Source of the DNA: Bailinhaonella thermotolerans
Lineage (GTDB): Bacteria; Actinomycetota; Actinomycetes; Streptosporangiales; Streptosporangiaceae
Assembly: GCF_003594875.1 (NCBI RefSeq)
Contig: NZ_QZEY01000001.1
Span: 682,001-746,000 of the forward strand
Length of the DNA: 64,000 nt
Reading direction: 5' to 3'
Below the pieces are notes generated by a model that searched no databases, was not told the DNA's origin, and saw only the letters and a program-made list of their open reading frames with translations. The position numbers and the translations under genes are program-made. Shown here in pieces: positions 9,275-17,091 of this stretch. How positions within the stretch are numbered: position 1 is the first letter of the stretch; each line of letters begins with the position of its first letter.

Positions 9275-10168
9275 ATGATCAGTTCGCGCCAGCTGGAGTA
9301 CTTCCAGGCGGTCGCCAGGGAACTGCACTTCACCCGCGCGGCCGAGGCGTTGCGCATCGCGCAGCCGGCGCTCTCCCAGCAGATCCGCAAGCTCGAACGG
9401 CAGCTCGGCCTGACCCTGTTCGAGCGCAACAACCACCGGGTGGCGCTCACCCCGGCGGGGGCCGCGCTGCTGGAGCACGCCGACCGCATCCTCGCCGACC
9501 TCGTGGCCGTCGAGGACGAGATGCTGGGCTGGGCCGCCGGGGTGCGCGGCCGGATCCGCCTGGGTGCCGCGCGCGGGCTGATGGGGCGGCTGGCCGAGAC
9601 GCTGGCCGTGTTCTGCCGTACGTACCCGGCGGTCGAGGTGGAGTTGCGCGAGCTGAACACCGAGGAGATGTCCGCCGCGCTGCACGCCGGCCGGCTCGAC
9701 GTGGCCACGCTGGCGGCGCCGCCCCCGCCCGGTGACCGGCGGCTGGCCTCGCGCTCCCTGGGGGACGAGCCGCTGGTGCTGGTCAGCGCCGCGGAGGGGC
9801 CGTTCGCCGGGCGGGAGCAGGTGCGGCTGGCCGAGCTCGACGGCGCCGACCTGGTCGTCTACGCCCCGGGGTCGGCGGTGGGCGAGATCATCCAGGCGGC
9901 GCTCGCCGAGACGGGGGTCAGCGCGCACGCCCGGTTCGAGAGCAGGGAGTACGCCACGGCCCGGACGCTCGCGTCGGTCGGCCTGGCCGCCGCGATCATG
10001 CCGCGCTCGGTCGCCGTCGCACCGGGCCCGCCGGTCAGCGTGGCGAGCCTGGACCCCGAGCCGGTCTGGCGTCCGACGCTCGCGTGGCCGTCCGGCCGCC
10101 GTCCCACTCCGGCGCTGGCCGCCTTCATCCGCTTCATGGCCGATGATAACTTCGCGATATCACCATAA
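9275..10168 (+). CDS. LysR-family transcriptional regulator
   Basis: A 297-residue regulator. The winged helix at residues 1-60 is textbook (LEYFQAVARELHFTRAAEAL, ALSQQIRKLERQLGLTLFER), followed by the linker helix and an effector-binding domain with a substrate-pocket strand RIRLGAARGLMGRLAETLAV. It lies between the ABC importer and the decarboxylase/hydrolase operon, all on one strand, and an inverted repeat overlaps its stop codon (10165-10191). It probably regulates the downstream operon, and perhaps the importer. Effector not known; LysR proteins in such loci often sense aromatic-acid catabolites. Confidence 0.93.
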   Translation: MISSRQLEYFQAVARELHFTRAAEALRIAQPALSQQIRKLERQLGLTLFERNNHRVALTPAGAALLEHADRILADLVAVEDEMLGWAAGVRGRIRLGAARGLMGRLAETLAVFCRTYPAVEVELRELNTEEMSAALHAGRLDVATLAAPPPPGDRRLASRSLGDEPLVLVSAAEGPFAGREQVRLAELDGADLVVYAPGSAVGEIIQAALAETGVSAHARFESREYATARTLASVGLAAAIMPRSVAVAPGPPVSVASLDPEPVWRPTLAWPSGRRPTPALAAFIRFMADDNFAISP

Positions 10169-10191
10169 GTCTGATCATGTCTTGGACTTAT
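10165..10191. promoter_or_regulatory. Inverted repeat, candidate LysR operator
   Basis: ATAAGTC (10165-10171) and its exact complement GACTTAT (10185-10191) are separated by 13 bases. This AT-richer element sits between the LysR stop and the decarboxylase/hydrolase operon. TATCACC is also found at both edges (10158-10164 and 10189-10195), and a similar ATAATCACC precedes the lysR-type gene. The arm and spacer sizes fit the T-N11-A style of LysR sites. Confidence 0.5.
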
Positions 10192-10247
10192 CACCCGGTA
10201 CGGCGGCATCGTGGATCTCAGCGGAAGGAAGAGAAGGAGACCACACC

Positions 10248-11408
10248 ATGGACCGCCAGGAACGAGGCCGCCGCGAGTACACGGCCATGATGGGATCGGC
10301 CCCCGAGGAGGCCCTGGCCGGACTGCGCAGGAAGTCGCCGGAGCTGTTCGACGCCATCCTCGATGGCTTCGGCGGGCCGATCGCCCGCACCGAGCTGAGC
10401 CGTACCGCGAGAGAGCTGGCCACGGTCACGACGCTGGCGGCGCTCGGCGGCGCGGAGCCGCAGCTCGCCGTCCACACCGCCGCCGCGCTGCGCAACGACG
10501 TCACCCCCGCCGAGCTGCGCGCCCTCGCCGAGCACCTGTCCCTCTACGTCGGCATGCCGCGGGCGCTCAACGCGCTGCGTGTGATCGACGAGGTGCTGGC
10601 CGCGGCCGGAACGCCCCCGCCCGCCGACCTCCAGCGGGTACGGCTCGCCGACCACGAGACCGTCGTCGCCCGCCGCGGCGAGTCGGGGCCGCCCGTCGTG
10701 CTGCTGCACGCGCTCGGCCTCGGCTGGCGCATGTGGGAGCCCGTCATGGAACGCCTGGCGGAAACCAGGCGGGTGTACGCCTACGACCTGCGCGGGCACG
10801 GCTCGGCCGCCGGGGCGCCGACCTCGTTCACCATGCAGGACGCCGCCGCCGACCTGTTCGGCGTCCTCGACGCGCTCGGCCTGGAGCAGGCGCACGTCGT
10901 CGGCCTGTCCTACGGCGGCGGCATCGCGCAGACCGCCGCCGTCGCCAGGCCGGAACGCTTCGCCTCGCTGGCCCTGCTGGGCACCACCGATCACGCCTTC
11001 GAGGCGTTCGAGGGGCGGGCCAGGTCCGCCGAGGAAGAGGGCATGGCGGCGCAGATCGTGCCGTCGCTCACCCGGTGGTTCACCCCCGCCGCGCTCGCCG
11101 TCAACGGCCCCGGCGTGCGCTACGCGCGGGAGCTGGTGCTGCGCGCCGATCCGGCCGACTGGGCCGCGGCCTGGCGCGCGTTCAAGGGCGTGGACGTGCA
11201 GGGACGGCTGGCCGGCTTCGAGCCGCCCACGCTGGTGCTGGCCGGCGAGCTCGACGCCTCCTGCACGCCGGAGATCATGAAGGCGCTGGCCGCGCGCATC
11301 CCCGGAGCCACTTACCAGGAGCTGCCCGGCACCCCGCACATGATGACGCTGGAACGCCCCGACCTGGTCGCCGCCGCCCTCGACGACTTCCTCCCGCGCG
11401 CGTCATGA
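10248..11408 (+). CDS. 4-carboxymuconolactone decarboxylase / alpha-beta hydrolase fusion
   Basis: A 386-residue two-domain protein. Residues about 1-125 are a carboxymuconolactone decarboxylase-like (AhpD-fold) domain (ATVTTLAALGGAEPQLAVHT, LRALAEHLSLYVGMPRALNA). Residues about 135-385 are an alpha/beta hydrolase of the 3-oxoadipate enol-lactonase type (VVLLHALGLGWRMW, AYDLRGHGSA, nucleophile VVGLSYGGG, His in GTPHMM). These activities are consecutive in the protocatechuate branch of the beta-ketoadipate pathway. In the well-known fused PcaL the hydrolase comes first; here the order is reversed. ATG preceded by GGAAGGAAGAGAAGGAGA. The stop overlaps the MDR gene as ATGA. No other pca genes lie nearby, so the substrate may differ. 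Confidence 0.85.
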   Translation: MDRQERGRREYTAMMGSAPEEALAGLRRKSPELFDAILDGFGGPIARTELSRTARELATVTTLAALGGAEPQLAVHTAAALRNDVTPAELRALAEHLSLYVGMPRALNALRVIDEVLAAAGTPPPADLQRVRLADHETVVARRGESGPPVVLLHALGLGWRMWEPVMERLAETRRVYAYDLRGHGSAAGAPTSFTMQDAAADLFGVLDALGLEQAHVVGLSYGGGIAQTAAVARPERFASLALLGTTDHAFEAFEGRARSAEEEGMAAQIVPSLTRWFTPAALAVNGPGVRYARELVLRADPADWAAAWRAFKGVDVQGRLAGFEPPTLVLAGELDASCTPEIMKALAARIPGATYQELPGTPHMMTLERPDLVAAALDDFLPRAS

Positions 11409-12385
11409 AGGCCGTCTGGTACGACCGCACCGGCCCCGCCGCCGACGTGCTCACCGTGGGGGAACTGCCCGATCCCGAGCCCGCCGCGGGCGAGGTGCGC
11501 GTCCGCGTACGGGCCGCCGGCGTCAACCCGGCCGACGTCAAGCGGCGCCAGGGGGCGGGCGACCGGGTGATGCGCGACCCGCGCGTGATTCCCGGCGACG
11601 ACGGCGCCGGCGTCATCGACCGCGTCGGCCCCCGCGTCCCCGCCTCGTGGATCGGCCGGCGGGTATGGGTGCACTCCGCCAACCACGGCCGCCCGTTCGG
11701 GACGTCCGCCGAGTACGTGGTGGTGCCCGCCGCCCAGGCCGTCGAGCTGCCCGCGAACACGTCCTTCGAGGCCGGGGCCTGCCTCGGCGTGCCGGCCCTG
11801 ACGGCCCACCGCTGCGTGTTCGCCGACGGCCCGGTGGCCGGGCGGACGGTGCTGGTCACCGGGGCCGCCGGAGCCGTCGGCCACTACGCCGTCCAGCTCG
11901 CCGCCCACGACGGCGCCACCGTGATCGCCACGGCCCGCACGCCGGAGCAGCGCGCCTCGGCCCTGGCCGCCGGCGCCCGTCACGTGATCGACAACCGCGC
12001 GCCCGGGGCCGCCGGGGCCGTGCTCGACCTCGTGCCCGGGGGCGTGGACCGGGTGGTGGACGTGGCCTTCGGCGCCAACCTGCCGTTCACCTCGGAAGTG
12101 ATCGCCACCGGCGGCACCATCGCCACGTACGCCTCCGACGCCGTGCCGGAGCCGGCGCTGCCGTTCTACCGGCTGATGCGGCGAGGTGTGACGATCCGGA
12201 CCACTTTGGTGTTCGTCATGCCGGCCCCCGCTCTGCGCGCCGCCACCGAGCACGTCACCCGCCTGCTGGAGGACGGCGTCCTCACCCACCCCATCGCCGC
12301 CCGCCACCCCCTCACCGCGGCGGCCGACGCGCACCGCGACGTCGAGTCCGGCCACGCCCCCGGCAAGGTCCTCATCCTCCCCTGA
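11405..12385 (+). CDS. NADPH:quinone reductase-like MDR oxidoreductase
   Basis: A 326-residue zinc-independent medium-chain dehydrogenase/reductase. The N-terminal GroES-like domain starts MKAVWYDRTGPAADVLTVGE and includes VRAAGVNPADVKRRQG. The Rossmann part has VLVTGAAGAVGHYAVQLA and the C-terminal HPLTAAADAHRDVESGHAPG typical of quinone oxidoreductases. No structural-zinc cysteine cluster is seen. It is translationally coupled to the decarboxylase/hydrolase fusion, so it probably acts on the same pathway intermediate, perhaps an enone or quinone. Confidence 0.88.
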   Translation: MKAVWYDRTGPAADVLTVGELPDPEPAAGEVRVRVRAAGVNPADVKRRQGAGDRVMRDPRVIPGDDGAGVIDRVGPRVPASWIGRRVWVHSANHGRPFGTSAEYVVVPAAQAVELPANTSFEAGACLGVPALTAHRCVFADGPVAGRTVLVTGAAGAVGHYAVQLAAHDGATVIATARTPEQRASALAAGARHVIDNRAPGAAGAVLDLVPGGVDRVVDVAFGANLPFTSEVIATGGTIATYASDAVPEPALPFYRLMRRGVTIRTTLVFVMPAPALRAATEHVTRLLEDGVLTHPIAARHPLTAAADAHRDVESGHAPGKVLILP

Positions 12386-12628
12386 CCCCTCGCCCGCCGG
12401 CGATCTCCGCACGGCGGCCTCCACGCCGGCCCGGCACGCGTCGAGCGGGCCGTCCACGCCGCGCTCGCGGAAGGGCGGGCCGGCGGGGAGATCACCCGCG
12501 ATCAGGACGCCGCCACCTTGACCCACCAGGTCCTGACGACCTACTACGGCCTGCGCGTCCTCGCCCGCGCACAGCCCGGCCGCATGGCGCTGACGAAGGT
12601 GGTGGACGCCATGCCGGCCAAGCCGTGA
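12386..12628 (+). pseudogene. C-terminal fragment of a TetR-family regulator
   Basis: In the same frame directly after the MDR stop, about 80 codons remain open to a TGA at 12626-12628. The residues ARVERAVHAALAEGRAGGEI, AATLTHQVLTTYYGLRVLAR and ALTKVVDAMPAKP match the C-terminal ligand-binding helices of TetR regulators. There is no DNA-binding domain and no plausible start, so this is a remnant left after loss of the 5' part. Confidence 0.65.
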
Positions 12629-12651
12629 CCGCCGGCGCCCCGCCCGCGCGT

Positions 12652-12682
12652 GAGCCGGCCGCGCTCCAGGTACGGCCGGCTC
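12652..12682. terminator. Hairpin between converging genes
   Basis: GAGCCGGCC (12652-12660) and GGCCGGCTC (12674-12682) are exact complements with a 13-base loop. The element lies between the TetR remnant and the converging methyltransferase gene. It has no T-run, as usual for high-GC actinomycetes. Confidence 0.45.
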
Positions 12683-12694
12683 GGCCGGGGCGGG

Positions 12695-13516
12695 TCAGGG
12701 GTTGCGGGTCGCGGTGACGGCGATCGTGGTGTACGCCATGGTGAAGCCGCCCCCCAGCGCGTCGACGGCGGCGCCGACGGAGTCCAGCACCCTGGCCAGC
12801 GCGTCCGGCGGAAGCTGGGTGAGCGCGCCGGTGGTGGGCAGCAGGTCGAGCCATTCGTCGCGGCTGTAGTGCCGCTCCCAGTCGAACCGCCACTCCTCCG
12901 GCTCGCCGAACCCGGCCGTCTTCCGGATCCCGTCGGCGAACATGTCGAACATCGCCTGGTACACCTCGCGGGCCGGCCTCGGCGGCCCGGCGTTGACCGG
13001 CGACGCGGGCGCCTCCTCACGCAGGGCGGCGGTGAACGCGTCCGCGACGCCGGGCGGCGGGTCGTACGCGTGCGCGAACACCGACAGCACGCCGCCGGGA
13101 CGCAGCACCCGTGCCGCCTTGGCCCCGCCCGCGACCGGGTCCACCCAGTGCCAGGACTGCCCGGCGACGACCGCGTCGAAGGCACGGCCCCCGTCGTCCC
13201 AGTCCTCGAACGTCGCCACCTCGACCTCGACGCCGGTACGGCGGGCGAACTCGGCCATCCGGGCGTCCGGCTCGACGCCCAGCACCCGGCATCCGGCGGC
13301 CAGGAACTGGCGGGCCTCTATGCCGGTGCCGCAGCCGACGTCGAGGATGTCGGTCCCGGGGGCGGCCGCGATGATCCGCCGTACGAGATCCTCGGGGTAC
13401 TCGGGCCGGGCCCGGTCGTAGCGTTCGGCGTCGGCCCCGAAGGACTCCGCCATCCCCCTGGCCTTGTGGGGCTCGCCGCGAGAAGGCCCGGGCTGCCGCC
13501 GCGATAGAGTGGGCAT
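12695..13516 (-). CDS. Class I SAM-dependent methyltransferase
   Basis: A 273-residue protein with motif I DILDVGCGTGIEARQFLAAG, motif post-I VLGVEPD, FDAVVAGQSWHWVDP and ARVLRPGGVLSVFAHAYDPP, a layout shared with UbiE/ycgJ-like small-molecule methyltransferases. The ATG at 13516 lies inside the first of two palindromes that separate it from the divergent TetR gene; an in-frame ATG at 13453 (MAESFGADAERY) is a possible shorter start. No Shine-Dalgarno sequence is obvious for either. Most likely repressed by the neighbouring TetR protein. Substrate unknown. Confidence 0.85.
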   Translation of the reverse strand: MPTLSRRQPGPSRGEPHKARGMAESFGADAERYDRARPEYPEDLVRRIIAAAPGTDILDVGCGTGIEARQFLAAGCRVLGVEPDARMAEFARRTGVEVEVATFEDWDDGGRAFDAVVAGQSWHWVDPVAGGAKAARVLRPGGVLSVFAHAYDPPPGVADAFTAALREEAPASPVNAGPPRPAREVYQAMFDMFADGIRKTAGFGEPEEWRFDWERHYSRDEWLDLLPTTGALTQLPPDALARVLDSVGAAVDALGGGFTMAYTTIAVTATRNP

Positions 13517-13544
13517 GCGCCCACCATAGTGGGCACGCGCCCAC
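13509..13544. promoter_or_regulatory. Tandem TetR operator candidates
   Basis: Two near-identical 16-bp inverted repeats, GTGGGCATGCGCCCAC (13509-13524) and GTGGGCACGCGCCCAC (13529-13544), have centres 20 bp apart, about two helical turns. They lie in the 100-base gap between a methyltransferase gene and a divergent TetR gene, and the first covers the methyltransferase start codon. This is the expected layout of an autorepressing TetR operator binding two dimers. Confidence 0.75.
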
Positions 13545-13618
13545 TCGACCAACGGCCGGCGGCTCGGTTCGCGCTGAGCGAAGGACGGGCGGGGCATGGG
13601 GAGAAGGAGGAGCGGGCG

Positions 13619-14221
13619 ATGCCGACGGGAGTGGCCATCCGGGACGCGAGGCAGCAGTTGTTCGACGCCGCCGAACGCGTCCTGCTGCGCGCCGGGGCGA
13701 CCGGCCTGACCAGCCGGGCGGTCACGGCGGAGGCGGGCGTCGCCAAGGGAGTGCTGCACAAGCACTTCGCGGACTTCGACGCTTTCCTCGCCGAGCTCGT
13801 GCGCGACCGCGTCGCCCGCCTGGAGGCCCAGTCCGCCGCCCTCCGCGCCGCCGCCGGGACCGGCGACGTCGCCGCCAACCTCACCAGGGCCCTCACCGAC
13901 CTGTTCGACCCGATCGCCGTGTCGGTCGTCGGCCTGGTCATCTTCCGCGACGAGCTGCGCGCCCGCCTGCGCGAATCCCGCCCGGCCCCCGGCATCCCGC
14001 TCCTGGCCGACGCCGCCGCCATGATCGCCGCCTACCTCACCGAGGAGTGCGAGCTGGGCCGCGTCGCCGCCGACACCGACGCCGAGGCCCTGTCCCTCTC
14101 CCTCATCGGAGCCGCCCACCTCCTCTTCGCCCCCCGCGAGTCCACCCCACCGCCCCCCGAAGAGGTAACCAAGATCGTCAACGCCGTCCTGGCCGACGCC
14201 CTCCAAAGACGACTCCTGTGA
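13619..14221 (+). CDS. TetR-family transcriptional regulator
   Basis: A 200-residue regulator. Residues about 8-55 contain the TetR helix-turn-helix (RQQLFDAAERVLLRAGATGL, SRAVTAEAGVAKGVLHKHFA). The rest is the helical effector domain, with GLVIFRDELRARLRE in the middle and a C-terminal FAPRESTPPPPEEVTKIVNA helix. AAGGAGG lies 8 bases before the ATG. Divergent from the methyltransferase gene with the palindromes at 13509-13544 between, so both genes are likely its targets. Confidence 0.92.
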   Translation: MPTGVAIRDARQQLFDAAERVLLRAGATGLTSRAVTAEAGVAKGVLHKHFADFDAFLAELVRDRVARLEAQSAALRAAAGTGDVAANLTRALTDLFDPIAVSVVGLVIFRDELRARLRESRPAPGIPLLADAAAMIAAYLTEECELGRVAADTDAEALSLSLIGAAHLLFAPRESTPPPPEEVTKIVNAVLADALQRRLL

Positions 14222-14295
14222 GCGACCCGTCCCCGCCCGCCGTCGCGGCGCCGGGGACGGCTCCGACGTCCACGCCGTCGTACCGGCGTCACGTG

Positions 14296-14456
14296 TCCGC
14301 ACGGCCGTACGGACACGCCGTCGCACAGGCGTGCGTTCACGTTGTCGTACGGGCGTGCGTTCACGCCGTCGTACGGCCGTGCGTTCAGCTCGTCGTACGG
14401 GCATGCGGACACCTCGTCGTACGGGCATGCGGACACGCAGTCGTACGGGGTGCGGG
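14296..14456. repeat. 24-bp tandem repeat array
   Basis: Copies of a 24-bp unit, consensus GTCGTACGGGCGTGCGTTCA plus four bases, begin at 14320, 14344, 14368, 14392, 14416 and 14440 (last one partial), and a diverged copy precedes at about 14296. Spacing is exact while up to a third of positions vary. Because 24 is divisible by three, every frame reads an eight-residue repeat (for example SYGRAFTP), but the open frames lack start signals and stop soon. The array is in the 600-base gap 14222-14826, which has no other recognisable feature apart from the hydrolase ribosome binding site. Confidence 0.85.
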
Positions 14457-14826
14457 GCCTGGCCGAGGATGGCGGCCGGGCCGTGGCGGCCCGGGCTGGG
14501 GCGCGGATGAGTCACTCAGGGCTCTGAGCTGCTCTGTTTCCTCCCAATGAAGACGACCTTGCGGGATTCGTCGTTGTTCGGGGCGGTCGGCGTGCTTGAT
14601 CCTCGAAGCGCACGAACCGCCCGCCCGGGTGGGGCCGCCGACGGACGGCCTCACCTGGGCGGGATCGTGTCAGCGGCCGTGTCAGGGCGACGACGGCCCG
14701 CTATCAGGGCGGCCCGCGATCGTAGAGGTCATGAACGGTCCGGCGATCGCGGGACCGGGCCGCCCCCGCTCACCCGCAAGGGCCGGGGGCGGGCTTCGCG
14801 AGATCTTCAGGTAAGGAGAATTGGTG

Positions 14827-16056
14827 ATGGGACACGTCAACGGCGGTTTCTCGGCGGCCGGGCTGCGCAGGGTGCGCGAGGTGCTGGAGCGGCACGTGGA
14901 CTCGGGGCGGATCCCCGGGGTCGTCTCGCTGGTGAGCCGGGGTGAGGAGACGCACGTCGAGGCGCTGGGGACGATGCGGCACGGCGGCGGCGCGCCGATG
15001 CGCCGGGACACCATCTTCCGGATGGCCTCCACCTCCAAGCCGGTGGCGATGGCGGCGGCGATGGTGCTGGTGGACGAGTGCCGGCTGCGGCTGGACGACC
15101 CGGTGGACCCGTGGCTGCCGGAGCTGGCCGACCGGCGGGTCCTCACGCGCATCGACGCCCCGCTTGAGGACACCGTCCCGGCGCGGCGGCCGATCACGGT
15201 GCGGGACCTGCTGTCCTCCACCTTCGGGCTCGGCATGGACATGACCTCGCTCGGCACCCCGATCATGGACGCCGTCTTCGCCAAGGGCCTCACGCCCAAC
15301 CTGCCCGAGCCCATGCCCGAGCCGGACGAGTGGATGCGCCGCCTGGGCGAGCTGCCGCTGATGTACCAGCCGGGCGAGCGCTGGCAGTACCAGATCAGCC
15401 ACGACGTCCTCAGCGTCCTGGTCGCCCGCGTGACCGGCCAGACCTTCGAGGAGTTCCTGCGCGAGCGCGTCTTCGAACCGCTCGGCATGAAGGACACCGG
15501 CTTCCACGTCCCCGCCGACAAGATCGACCGGCTGCCCACCCTGTACGCCCCGGACCCGCGGACCGGCGAGTTCCACGTGTGGGACGAGGCCGAGGGCGGC
15601 CGCTGGAGCACTCCCCCGGCCTTCCAGGGCGGCGGCGGCGGGCTGGTCTCCACCGCCGACGACTACAACGCCTACTTCCGGATGCTCCTCAACGGCGGCG
15701 TCCACAACGGCACGCGCATCCTGTCCCGGCCGGCCGTCGAGCTCATGACCACCAACCGGCTCACCCCCGAGCAGCAGGCCGTCCGTCACGAGATGGCGGT
15801 CAACAACGTCCACATCTCCCACGGCCAGGGCCAGCAGGGCGGCTGGGGCTACGGCATGGCCGTGCGCACCTACCGCGGCGACTACGCCCCCATCGGCCAG
15901 TTCGGCTGGGACGGCGGCAGCGGCACCGCCACCTACGGCGACCCCGTCAACGGCCTCACCGGCATCCTCCTCACCCAGGTCGGCGCCTCCACCCCCGACT
16001 CCACGCACCTCATCCACGACTTCTGGACCACCCTCTACCAGGCCCTCGAGGACTGA
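14827..16056 (+). CDS. Serine hydrolase of the beta-lactamase/DD-peptidase superfamily
   Basis: A 409-residue protein. The SxxK motif is MASTSKPVAM near residue 62 and a Tyr motif lies in WQYQISHDVL near residue 190; a Gly-rich GWDGGSGTATYG near the C-terminus stands where KTG/HxG occurs. These features place it with EstB/penicillin-binding-protein-like esterases (class C fold). No signal peptide, so it probably acts in the cytosol as an esterase. AAGGAG at 14813 favours the ATG at 14827; GTG 14824 and TTG 14821 are alternatives. The gene at 16109 follows closely and may be co-transcribed. Confidence 0.88.
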   Translation: MGHVNGGFSAAGLRRVREVLERHVDSGRIPGVVSLVSRGEETHVEALGTMRHGGGAPMRRDTIFRMASTSKPVAMAAAMVLVDECRLRLDDPVDPWLPELADRRVLTRIDAPLEDTVPARRPITVRDLLSSTFGLGMDMTSLGTPIMDAVFAKGLTPNLPEPMPEPDEWMRRLGELPLMYQPGERWQYQISHDVLSVLVARVTGQTFEEFLRERVFEPLGMKDTGFHVPADKIDRLPTLYAPDPRTGEFHVWDEAEGGRWSTPPAFQGGGGGLVSTADDYNAYFRMLLNGGVHNGTRILSRPAVELMTTNRLTPEQQAVRHEMAVNNVHISHGQGQQGGWGYGMAVRTYRGDYAPIGQFGWDGGSGTATYGDPVNGLTGILLTQVGASTPDSTHLIHDFWTTLYQALED

Positions 16057-16108
16057 CCCGGGCCGCAGCCCACCGACTCCCGGCACTGACGCGAAGGATC
16101 ACACCGCC

Positions 16109-16513
16109 ATGACCATCAACCTCACCGACCAGGACGCCCTCACCCTGCGCCTCGCCGCCTGGGGCGCGGTCTCGCTGATGTCCGCCGCGGGCGCCGCCGG
16201 CTCGGCGCACAAGGCCGGCACCGAGAGCTCCCTCGCCCTGACCTCGGCGACCGGCCTGGTCGGGCACGTGCTCGCCAGGGCGCCCAAGGGCGTCAAGTAC
16301 GGCAAGACCGTGGCCGAACTCGCCGACCAGGTGCTCCCGGCCCTGACCGCGGCCATGGGCCTGCTCAAGGAGCAGGCCCCGGCCGAGGCCGACAACTTCC
16401 GCCGCACCGTCCTCGTCGCCGTCGAAGCGGCCGCCCGATCCGACCAGGGCGGGCCCAGCCCGGCCATGACCGAGATGGCCCGCAAGATCACCGAAGCCCT
16501 CGACGCCGCCTGA
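16109..16513 (+). CDS. Hypothetical alanine-rich protein
   Basis: A 134-residue protein starting MTINLTDQDALTLRLAAWGA. It is helical, alanine-rich, with small-residue segments (AVSLMSAAGAAGSAHKAG) that could pack as amphipathic helices, but no clear membrane helix. AAGGA precedes the ATG by about 10 bases. It begins 52 bases after the serine hydrolase stop, so the two probably share a transcript. I do not recognise the family. Confidence 0.7.
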   Translation: MTINLTDQDALTLRLAAWGAVSLMSAAGAAGSAHKAGTESSLALTSATGLVGHVLARAPKGVKYGKTVAELADQVLPALTAAMGLLKEQAPAEADNFRRTVLVAVEAAARSDQGGPSPAMTEMARKITEALDAA

Positions 16514-16614
16514 CGAACGCACCCGCGCACCCCGCCGCGTCACGCCGTCCCCCACAGACCCGTGACGCGGCCCGTGCCGGTTCCACCGGGGAGCGACGGC
16601 CCCCTTGAGGGCCG

Positions 16615-16892
16615 TCAGCCCAGACGGTCGTCCGGGGGCACGGCCTCGGCCCGGCCATCCCACAGCCGCACGATGTACAGCTCGAGGAGGCCGGTCCAGC
16701 CCTCCAGTCCATCGAACGGGGCCGTCTTGGCGAGGAGCCGCGCGGACCAGGGGTGGTCGGGTTCGGGGAGTCTCAGGCGCGGCGGGTACGACTCGTTCGC
16801 GTCCCAGAGGTCGATAGCGCAGATCGCGTCTCCCGCCACGCCTGGCGGTAGTGCACGTGGAGATCGAACGAGACTTCCGAAATCGATGTCAT
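16615..16892 (-). pseudogene. Hypothetical protein gene, probably frameshifted
   Basis: From the ATG at 16892 one frame reads MTSISEVSFDLHVHYRQAW, a convincing beta-strand start, but then degrades to Ser/Thr/Arg-rich sequence. The sensible continuation GDAICAIDLWDANESYPPRL and PWSARLLAKTAPFDGLEGWT, then LYIVRLWDGRAEAVPPDD, is in another minus frame. Joining the frames near 16845 would give a protein of about 90 residues. The second frame alone is open from an ATG at 16923, so an intact 102-residue product cannot be excluded. Family not recognised. Confidence 0.45.
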
Positions 16893-17091
16893 GACGGGCA
16901 ACCATACGGTCATGACCTGACATTCCGGCGGCGGCGAATCATGCCAAGGCGGGGCCCTGTGCACCTTATATCTCCCATATGCACTAATTCGAGAACTCGC
17001 TTTATCGGGTGATCCACCCGGGTGCGCCGCGGATCTGACCGCGGTCCTATGATCGCGGTAAGAATCCCTCCGACTTCCCCCGGAGAATTGG

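Noticed and set aside
9060-9278. Possible 72-residue gene overlapping the second permease stop (ATGA)
   Set aside because: The translation (Gly/Pro/Arg-rich, no domain) and lack of a neighbour on which it would depend make it more likely a composition-driven open frame; the LysR start lies at its end.
14320-14456. CRISPR array
   Set aside because: The repeats are directly tandem with no unique spacers, and no cas gene is near.
14342-14527. Octapeptide-repeat protein on the plus strand (SYGRAFTP-type)
   Set aside because: The frame is open only because the repeat length is a multiple of three. It has no ribosome binding site, and all six frames over the repeat behave alike.
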